The notes under the pieces were generated by a model. That model worked only from the letters and a program-made list of their open reading frames with translations. It was not told the origin of the DNA and did not search any database. A stretch of 64,000 nucleotides of DNA from contig NZ_JACHFR010000005.1 in the NCBI RefSeq assembly GCF_014202035.1, positions 57,732 through 121,731 on the forward strand. The letters run 5' to 3'. Origin of the DNA: Treponema rectale. Its GTDB lineage: Bacteria; Spirochaetota; Spirochaetia; Treponematales; Treponemataceae. The translations under genes and the position numbers were made by a program. Within the stretch, counting starts at the first letter, position 1; every line of letters begins with the position of its first letter. Shown piece by piece: positions 58,554 through 64,000 of the stretch.

Positions 58554-60710
58554 ATGACATCTTATTCGTTTGACAGTAAAAGTCTTTTTAAAGACGGTAA
58601 GCGCTGGTTCCCTGTTATGGGAGAAATTCATTATTCCCGTTATCCTGAACAGTACTGGAAAGAAGCTGTTCTTAAAATGAAGGAAGGCGGCGTTGACGTT
58701 ATAAGCAGTTATGTAATCTGGATTCATCATGAAGAAGAAGAAAATAAATGGGACTGGAGCGGATGCCGTAATTTGAGAAAATTTGTCGAAGTCATTAAGG
58801 AATGCGGAATGTCCATGCTTCTTCGTATTGGACCATGGGTTCATGCGGAAGTAAGGAACGGCGGTTTTCCTGACTGGCTTTTGAAAAAATGTCCTGATGC
58901 CCGTACGAACAGTGAGGCTTATTTTGCCGAGGTAAAGAAACTGTATGAAGAAACTTTTGAACAGGTAAAGGGGCTGATGCTTAAAGACGGCGGACCGATT
59001 ATCGGAGTTCAGATTGAAAATGAATTCGGTCACTGCGGCGGTCTCTGGGGTGAAGAAGGCGAGCTTCACATGAAGCGTCTTACTCAGATGGCAAAGGATG
59101 TCGGCTTTGATGTTCCTCTTTATACTGCAACAGGATGGGGCGGTGCTGTTACCGGCGGACTTCTTCCTGTAATGGGCGGATACTGTGAAGCTCCATGGGA
59201 TCCCCGTGCAACAGAAATTGAACCAAGCGTAAACTATGTCTTTACCTATGAGCGAAATGACCACGGAATCGGAAGTGATTATGGTCTCGGAGAAGGCATT
59301 ACTTTTGACATGAACAAGTTTCCTTATCTTACCGCGGAACTGGGGGGCGGACTTCAGGTTACCTATAAGAGACGTCCTGTTGCCCGTGGAAAAGATATTG
59401 GCGGCATGAGTCTTGCAAAGATGGGAAGCGGCTGTAATCTTCTGGGCTATTACATGTATCACGGCGGCTGCAATCCTGAAGGAAAGCTTACGACTCTTGA
59501 AGAAAATACTTCTACAGGTTCCATTAATGATCTTCCTGTAAAGAATTACGATTTCAGGGCCCCTCTTGGTGAATATGGAAAACCCAATGCAACTTACGGA
59601 GAAATAAAACTTTATTCTCTTTTCCTTCACGACTTTGGTGAATTTATGGCTGGAACAGATACTTATATTCCTGAAGAAAATCCTGTGGATGCAGACAATC
59701 TTACTGCCTTGAGGACTTCATGGAGGTATTCTGAATGTAAGTCCTGCGGTAAAAAGAAAGGATTCGTATTTGTAAACAACTATCAGCGCAGATATAAAAT
59801 GGCTGATCACAGAAACGTGGTTTTAAAGAATGCAGATGCAGGGGTGGATTTTACTGCGGTTGATGTTTTTGACGGAGACATGTTCTTCCTTCCATTTAAT
59901 TTTGCCGTGGGAAAGAATAATCTTGCCTGGTCTCTTGCAACTCCACTTTGTTCCCTTAATGAAAAAGCTTTTGTTTTTTACAGTGCTGCCCGTCCTGCCG
60001 GAAAGCTTTTTGCCGGGGAATCTTCTGTAAGGGATATTACTGATGCTGATAAGACATTGTACTGTTTTGATAAGATTGAAGATGCCGGAATAAAAATAAT
60101 AACTCTTACCAGAGATGATGCTCTTAATGCTCACAAGGTAAAAGCCGGCTGCGGAAAGGAATTTATTTTTATTACTGATGCTGCTCTTTATCAGGAAAAA
60201 CTTGAGGGAAAGATTCTGCTTCATTTTGAGACAGAAAAGGAATGTGAAGTAAAGGTTTATCCTGCATTTGAAAACATCCCGGCAGGGTTTGAGTATGTAC
60301 GCAATGAGAATGGTTTTGCAGTTTATAAAACCGGTGCTTCTGGAAAACTTGCTGTGGAATCTTCGGAAAAAACTGAAGGGGAAAAACTCGTACTTACCGT
60401 AAAGACTGAAGCCTTTGAAAGTGAAGATGCCTTTATAGAAATCAATTATACCGGAAACTGTGCAAGACTGTATGAAGGTGGAATGCTTAAAGATGATTCG
60501 ATTTATATAGGTGAAGAGTTTCCGTGGAGGATCTATCTTAAGAGATTTGGAAAAGGTGCGCATGAATTCCGGATAGAAATTGATCCGCTGCTTGCTTCTC
60601 AGAAAACAGTCAATTTTATTGAAACCTGGCCGGATTTTGCAGGAGACTCTCTGTGCAGGGTGAACTCTCTGCTCTCCGGACTTGAAACGTCAGTTACAGT
60701 AGAATTGTAA
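58554..60710 (+). CDS. Beta-galactosidase, glycoside hydrolase family 35
   Basis: 718 residues. GH35 TIM barrel: VMGEIHYSRYPEQYWKEAVL, MLLRIGPWVHAEVRNGGFPDWLL, the acid/base in IIGVQIENEFGHCGG (Glu about 155) and the nucleophile in YLTAELGGGLQV (Glu about 261), then beta-sandwich domains. It cleaves terminal beta-galactosyl residues, probably after import since no signal peptide is seen. SD GGAG, 21 bp after malG, so it is the fourth gene of the transporter operon. The stop abuts directly on a MITE copy, which could alter mRNA stability or termination. Confidence 0.93.
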   Translation: MTSYSFDSKSLFKDGKRWFPVMGEIHYSRYPEQYWKEAVLKMKEGGVDVISSYVIWIHHEEEENKWDWSGCRNLRKFVEVIKECGMSMLLRIGPWVHAEVRNGGFPDWLLKKCPDARTNSEAYFAEVKKLYEETFEQVKGLMLKDGGPIIGVQIENEFGHCGGLWGEEGELHMKRLTQMAKDVGFDVPLYTATGWGGAVTGGLLPVMGGYCEAPWDPRATEIEPSVNYVFTYERNDHGIGSDYGLGEGITFDMNKFPYLTAELGGGLQVTYKRRPVARGKDIGGMSLAKMGSGCNLLGYYMYHGGCNPEGKLTTLEENTSTGSINDLPVKNYDFRAPLGEYGKPNATYGEIKLYSLFLHDFGEFMAGTDTYIPEENPVDADNLTALRTSWRYSECKSCGKKKGFVFVNNYQRRYKMADHRNVVLKNADAGVDFTAVDVFDGDMFFLPFNFAVGKNNLAWSLATPLCSLNEKAFVFYSAARPAGKLFAGESSVRDITDADKTLYCFDKIEDAGIKIITLTRDDALNAHKVKAGCGKEFIFITDAALYQEKLEGKILLHFETEKECEVKVYPAFENIPAGFEYVRNENGFAVYKTGASGKLAVESSEKTEGEKLVLTVKTEAFESEDAFIEINYTGNCARLYEGGMLKDDSIYIGEEFPWRIYLKRFGKGAHEFRIEIDPLLASQKTVNFIETWPDFAGDSLCRVNSLLSGLETSVTVEL

Positions 60711-60927
60711 GTGGCTGTCCAATAAGTATAAGTCATTGCCGTGCTCGACAGTTTGTTATTGCCGCACTTGATGCGGCAATCTCTTGTATTGAGGGGGTAG
60801 TACAAACCCTCAAAACGGCGAAGTCAAGGCTTTAAGCGTTAGCGTGCCTTGACTCGACGTATTGTAATTAAATAGATTTTCGGGTCGACCCCGAAAATGA
60901 CATTTTTTGAACTTATTGGTCATCCCC
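60711..60927 (-). repeat. MITE-like palindromic repeat, copy 3 (reverse orientation)
   Basis: Ends GTGGCTGTCCAATAAGT and AACTTATTGGTCATCCCC. Contains the ATTGCCG hairpins, TTGAGGG/CCCTCAA, GTCAAGGC/GCCTTGAC and ATTTTCGGG modules, in the reverse order of copy 1. It starts at the base after the GH35 stop codon. It has the same length as copy 2 (217 bp) but different modules. Confidence 0.8.
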
Positions 60928-60989
60928 TTTGCAGTCTGAGTATTGTCGTATGCTGTACGGCAGTACTCGAACCTTGATGTGGACTTCTG

Positions 60990-61607
60990 CTAGCTATGTT
61001 TGACTTGTATTATCTTTACGCCTCTATAAATAAAAAGGCAAATTGTAGCACTTACAAGTTTATCTACAAAGTTTGTGATTGTGCCGCCTATGTATGCAGC
61101 AACCGGCAGGCTTCTGATTACGACGTAGATTCCCTGAACTGCGTTATCAACCTGCGGAATTGACGTGTTTGCACCATACACAAAGTTCGAAATTGAATCT
61201 CCGATAATTGAATTGCTGATTGCGGCTAAAAATCCAGCCCACATAAAGCTGCCTGCGGAAAGAAGTTTTTCGTTAGGATGATTTTTTCTTTCTGAGCGGA
61301 AAAACAGCCAGGCTATTAAAGCAGTAGAAAGATGACATGCAGAAAAGAAGATTCCCGTGTGTGCAAAAATGAACAAAAGAAGATTTGAACCAAAAGCGCA
61401 GATTAAGCCTGGTACAAGTCCGCACAAAGCAGTTACCGCAATTGTCATTACTGAATCAAGATAAAGAGGAAAGGCAATTAATCCCGCCAGAAATGAACCG
61501 AGATAATTTATTCCGATTGAGACGGCGGTAAAGAGAACTGTAAAAATTATTCTGCGCGGTGTCCAGTTTTTGTCCGGCAACCTGCTGTTTATTAAGTTGC
61601 CGCTCAT
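60990..61607 (-). CDS. S-component-like integral membrane protein
   Basis: 205 residues with about six hydrophobic helices. The start of the membrane part, VLFTAVSIGINYLGSFLAGLIAFPLYLDSVMTIAVTALCGLVPGLICAFGSNLLL, in pieces recalls ECF-transporter S-components (a small substrate-binding membrane subunit, with an early A-rich helix and LDS turn). No ATPase/EcfT gene is adjacent; it could use the fused module at 40.1 kb. Its ATG overlaps the response regulator stop by 4 bp, so it is the third gene of a two-component operon and may be the transporter whose ligand the kinase monitors, or itself the sensor. Substrate unknown. Confidence 0.6.
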   Translation of the reverse strand: MSGNLINSRLPDKNWTPRRIIFTVLFTAVSIGINYLGSFLAGLIAFPLYLDSVMTIAVTALCGLVPGLICAFGSNLLLFIFAHTGIFFSACHLSTALIAWLFFRSERKNHPNEKLLSAGSFMWAGFLAAISNSIIGDSISNFVYGANTSIPQVDNAVQGIYVVIRSLPVAAYIGGTITNFVDKLVSATICLFIYRGVKIIQVKHS

Positions 61608-62281
61608 ACTATAAGCCCCAGAAGTTTTGCTTTTTCAAGAAGGTCGTGCCTGTCTTTTATATCAAGTTTTGAATAGACTTCGGTTCGCTGATTGATGACA
61701 GTTTTTTCTGATTTGCCGAGCTTTTTGGCAATGTCTGCAACGTGCATATCCTGCGAAAGAAGAATAAAAACTTCACGCTCTTTTTTGGAAAGTGATTTGT
61801 AGTTATCAAAAAGGTAGCTCAAATCATTTGTGATGTAATGTTCGCGTCCATGTTTTACAAGAAGCGACTGCATCAGTTCAGTTGCAGCCTTATTATAATA
61901 TGAGTTTCCGTTGGCAACAGTAGTGATTGCAGAGGCAAGTTCATCAATTGTTGCGTCTTTTGTGATGTAGCCCTGAACTCCGTTCAAGAGTGAATTTTCA
62001 ACATGAATCACATCATTGAACATTGTGTAAATCAAAATTGAAATGTCGGAAGAAAGCTTTTTGAGTTCGGGAATCAGTTCAAGTCCGCTTCTGCCGTCAA
62101 GGTTCAAATCAAGAATGACAATTTTGATGCCACGGTTTTCCTTTAAGGTTTCCAGAGCACTTTCATAATCACTTGCGCACACAAAATCAAAAGAGGAATC
62201 TTTATTTTTAAGCATTTGCGTCATGCCGTCGCGTAAGCCCACATGATCATCAACGAACAGAATCTTTAATTGTGATTGCAA
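61604..62281 (-). CDS. NarL/FixJ-family response regulator
   Basis: 225 residues. Receiver domain (1-125) with the acidic pair in ILFVDDHVGL, the phospho-acceptor Asp in VILDLNLDGRSGLELIP (about 57), the Thr/Ser-like switch in LIYTMF and Lys in GYITKD. C-terminal LuxR-type helix-turn-helix: LSKKEREVFILLSQDMHVADIAKKLGKSEKTVINQRTEVYSKLDI. The start is TTG 62281, supported by a GGAGGTAGGAA-like SD region six bases upstream and by a family N-terminus; no ATG fits. Overlaps the kinase gene by 32 bp. Confidence 0.9.
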   Translation of the reverse strand: MQSQLKILFVDDHVGLRDGMTQMLKNKDSSFDFVCASDYESALETLKENRGIKIVILDLNLDGRSGLELIPELKKLSSDISILIYTMFNDVIHVENSLLNGVQGYITKDATIDELASAITTVANGNSYYNKAATELMQSLLVKHGREHYITNDLSYLFDNYKSLSKKEREVFILLSQDMHVADIAKKLGKSEKTVINQRTEVYSKLDIKDRHDLLEKAKLLGLIV

Positions 62282-63302
62282 TTGTTGTTCCTACCTCGCT
62301 TATAAAGTTGACAGTACCGCCCAAAAGTTCCACGCGCTCTTTGATGTTTGAAACGCCGTAATGCTTTTTTGCACTCTGCTTGTTTTTAAGTTCAACTTCT
62401 TCTTCCGAAAATCCCTTGCCGTCGTCCTTTATGATAAAGCGGAAGTCATCGATTCCATCTACAAAACGGATTTCCACGTTACTGGCATTTGCATGACGGC
62501 TGATGTTGGAAAGAGCTTCCTGCAGGATTCGGATAAGTTCAATCTGAACATTTTCGCTTAAATCCTGAATTTTTGTTGAACCGATATAGACCTTTGTTGA
62601 AATGTTGTAGTTTGCTTCAAGCGTTGCCGCCAGTTTTTTTACAATTTCTTCAAAGCTTTCGTTCAGGTTCAGGTGGGTGGTTCCAATCATATAGCGTACT
62701 TCGTTAAAAGCCTGCTGGGCATAAAACTTTGATTTTGAAATATCTTCTTTTTCAAGATAAAGCTTAAGCGCCGCAAGATCCTGAGCAACACCGTCGTGAA
62801 GGTTGCGGCTGATTTTAGACTGTTCTTCACTCATTACCTTAAGGCGGTGAAGGTCAATTCTGTTTTTAAAGGATTTTTCTACAATCAGAAAAACTGCAAT
62901 CATAATGAGAATGAGAGAGCAGTATAAAAGCGTGTCGTAGCCAAGATTGAGGCGGTTCTGTGTCTGGTGTATGTTGTTTTGAAAAGTGATTATCGGCTCA
63001 ATTGTGTTCTGATTTGTTTCCAGAAGTTCAATAATCTCTGAAAGTTCAGTTTTTAATTCTTCATCAAAATAAGTAAAAGGCGTGTAATCGTAAGTGAGTT
63101 TTTCTATCAAATCATCATGATTAAAATTACCGCTGTTTTCTTCCAGCTGAATTTTGAGCATCTGAGAATCCAGTTCCGAAATCTTTTTATTCGACCAGGT
63201 CTTAAAATAAATGGAAAATCCAAAATTGATTATTGCCACATAGATGATGAGTAATTCAATTTTAAAAACATGCTTCAATGTTAAAGCAACACTTTTGCTC
63301 AT
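62250..63302 (-). CDS. NarX/DegS-type sensor histidine kinase
   Basis: 350 residues. First membrane helix (IELLIIYVAIINFGFSIYF), a periplasmic helical region of about 90 residues, second helix (LLYCSLILIMIAVFLIV), then HisKA_3 with the phosphorylated His in SRNLHDGVAQDLAALKLYLE (about 168), and HATPase with LQEALSNISRHANAS, IKDDGKGF and GVSNIKERVELLGGT. The sensor region is short and without recognised domain. ATG 63302 is chosen since it gives a normal first helix and has TATACT 6 nt upstream; a frame to 63374 crosses this promoter and a palindrome. Confidence 0.9.
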   Translation of the reverse strand: MSKSVALTLKHVFKIELLIIYVAIINFGFSIYFKTWSNKKISELDSQMLKIQLEENSGNFNHDDLIEKLTYDYTPFTYFDEELKTELSEIIELLETNQNTIEPIITFQNNIHQTQNRLNLGYDTLLYCSLILIMIAVFLIVEKSFKNRIDLHRLKVMSEEQSKISRNLHDGVAQDLAALKLYLEKEDISKSKFYAQQAFNEVRYMIGTTHLNLNESFEEIVKKLAATLEANYNISTKVYIGSTKIQDLSENVQIELIRILQEALSNISRHANASNVEIRFVDGIDDFRFIIKDDGKGFSEEEVELKNKQSAKKHYGVSNIKERVELLGGTVNFISEVGTTIAITIKDSVR

Positions 63303-63308
63303 GCGCCA

Positions 63309-63352
63309 AGTATACATCAAAAGTCCCGTTTTTGTTTGGGAAATTTTCCCAA
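63309..63352 (-). promoter_or_regulatory. Kinase promoter with upstream GGGAAA/TTTCCC palindrome
   Basis: Minus strand -10 TATACT (63309-63314), 6 nt before the ATG, no SD, weak -35. A palindrome TTGGGAAA-T-TTTCCCAA (63336-63352) lies at the -35 side and a related imperfect copy, TTAGGAAAGCGTCCCAA, at 63358-63374. These may be sites for the system's own regulator. Confidence 0.55.
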
Positions 63353-63442
63353 GAATTTTAGGAAAGCGTCCCAAAGGAATTTAGAAGGAATGATGTAGAA
63401 TCATCCAGCAGAGAAAATTATTAAATAATTTTGGAGATTCGA

Positions 63443-63847
63443 ATGAAGAAGATTTTTAAGATTTTAAGTATTTTGGTAATGGTTTTTGTACTTTTTTCTT
63501 GTGCAAATCCGTCAAGTAACCCTGAAGAACCAACAGTTACAGAGCCTCAAGGGTATTCAATTACTTTTGTTGCAGAAGATCCTAGATATGATCAACCACT
63601 TGCAGATCTTTTGAACAGTTTACCTGATTATAAAAACCTGGAAGAAGGTACAGAAGTAGAACTTCCAACAGTTGCCTATTTAACATATATCTCAGATGAT
63701 GACTACGAATACACACTTGAGCGTACAGAAAGTACAAATTATGAAGGAAAAATGTTTTATGAAGGTGATATAACTTCGGTAGTAATTGGAAACGAAGATA
63801 TTGAAATAAAGTTTCGGATACCTGGTTTTGACCAAGTTTTAAATTAA
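63443..63847 (+). CDS. Hypothetical lipoprotein
   Basis: 134 residues. Lipoprotein signal MKKIFKILSILVMVFVLFSC with lipobox LFSC (Cys20), then ANPSSNPEEPTVTEPQG, a Pro/Glu/Thr-rich linker, and a small acidic domain (ITFVAEDPRYDQPLADLL, EVELPTVAYLTYISDDDYEYTL). It resembles the InlB B-repeat-like small beta domains found in gut spirochaete and Firmicute surface proteins only loosely, so I leave it unnamed. SD GGAG lies 6 nt before ATG 63443. Divergent from the two-component operon and next to an IS end. Envelope-anchored. Confidence 0.65.
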   Translation: MKKIFKILSILVMVFVLFSCANPSSNPEEPTVTEPQGYSITFVAEDPRYDQPLADLLNSLPDYKNLEEGTEVELPTVAYLTYISDDDYEYTLERTESTNYEGKMFYEGDITSVVIGNEDIEIKFRIPGFDQVLN

Positions 63848-63910
63848 AGAAAAAAGGCTATAATTTAGGTTTAATTCGATAACTAAAAGAGAGGACTGCT
63901 AAAAATGATA

Positions 63911-64000
63911 TGTACCCCTTTTACTGGACAAAAGTAAAAGGGGTATTTTTATGCGCTATTCATTTGAATACAAAAAGAAATGTGTTGAATTGTATCGACA
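63911..64000 (+). mobile_element. Left end of a probable IS3-family insertion sequence (truncated)
   Basis: Begins at about TGTACCCC (63911). A 13-bp inverted repeat, TACCCCTTTTACT and AGTAAAAGGGGTA (63913-63946), gives a stem-loop just before the transposase start and may protect it from outside transcription. The element continues past the window. Confidence 0.6.
63951..64000 (+). CDS. Transposase OrfA-like protein, 5' fragment
   Basis: Only 16 full codons are visible, MRYSFEYKKKCVELYR, a start typical of IS3/IS150-family OrfA helix-turn-helix proteins. The reading frame runs off the window end. Function and intactness of the element cannot be judged from this piece. Confidence 0.6.
   Translation, partial: MRYSFEYKKKCVELYR

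Noticed and set aside
58512..59630. 372-codon open frame on the minus strand
   Set aside because: Fully antisense to the GH35 gene, with Ser/Phe-rich low-quality sequence and no motif; the + strand frame has clear catalytic motifs.
59823..60563. 246-codon open frame on the minus strand
   Set aside because: Antisense to the GH35 C-terminal domains; codon shadow.
1..64000. CRISPR arrays, tRNA and rRNA genes
   Set aside because: No regularly spaced direct repeats and no cloverleaf or rRNA-like sequence were recognised by eye; a covariance search would be decisive.

Overview
The window reads as chromosome of a non-pathogenic, carbohydrate-fermenting Treponema-like spirochaete (Spirochaetota); this is inferred, not proven. 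Pointers are a moderately low GC content, an XPB-type helicase with its companion gene, a FliL paralogue, the lipoprotein signals, an outer-membrane gene with a poly-G promoter tract, and integron-type cassettes. Histidine, purine and shikimate genes argue against a reduced pathogen such as T. pallidum.

Layout. 1-6.2 kb: 3' end of an EEP-family phosphodiesterase, purE-purF, a small alarmone synthetase, a transglutaminase-like exported protein, an RsuA-type pseudouridine synthase and purC. 6.25-8.52 kb: three cassettes bounded by attC-like hairpins, with two toxin-antitoxin modules and two unknown small genes, and no integrase in view. 8.5-17.1 kb: a methyltransferase, then a parA-parB operon continuing into a TtcA-like enzyme, an ATP-grasp protein, an HD hydrolase and an AraC-type regulator, followed by a TrmH-type methyltransferase and a PAP2 phosphatase. 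17.1-29.2 kb: fliL-like, hflX, aspS, a DAACS symporter, an XPB helicase pair, aroDE and rpiA. 29.2-34.5 kb: a MITE-like repeat, then def-fmt-PASTA, hisD and a lipoprotein. 34.6-44.7 kb: a propeller/HD-GYP sensor, a HisA-HisI-HisE fusion, a second MITE, a beta-barrel gene with a G10 promoter tract, an EcfA-EcfA-EcfT fusion and membrane transporters. 44.8-51.7 kb: solute-binding lipoproteins, an aminotransferase, a PTS EIIA protein, metY behind a cysteine-rich leader peptide, and a patatin. 51.9-60.7 kb: a sugar cluster (FGGY kinase, L-ribulose-5-P 4-epimerase, MalEFG-type ABC transporter, GH35 beta-galactosidase). 60.7-64 kb: a third MITE, a NarX/NarL-type two-component system with an S-component-like membrane protein, a lipoprotein, and the left end of a probable IS3-family element.

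Cross-cutting signals. (1) Many first genes of transcription units have a TANNNT -10 box only 6-10 nt before the start codon, usually a -35 hexamer 16-18 nt further up, and no Shine-Dalgarno sequence. Internal genes mostly have good SDs, so leaderless mRNAs look common. (2) A modular palindromic repeat with terminal inverted repeats occurs three times complete and once as a fragment. (3) The most striking regulatory candidates are the poly-G spacer promoter at 40.03-40.06 kb, the attC cassette array, the cysteine-rich leader ORF upstream of metY, and a 74-residue protein with two FliM-N-terminus-like motifs.

The sugar genes probably work together: oligosaccharides enter by the MalEFG-type transporter (its ATPase is not here), GH35 releases galactose, and the kinase and epimerase feed pentose into the pentose-phosphate pathway with rpiA. 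No tRNA, rRNA or CRISPR array was recognised.
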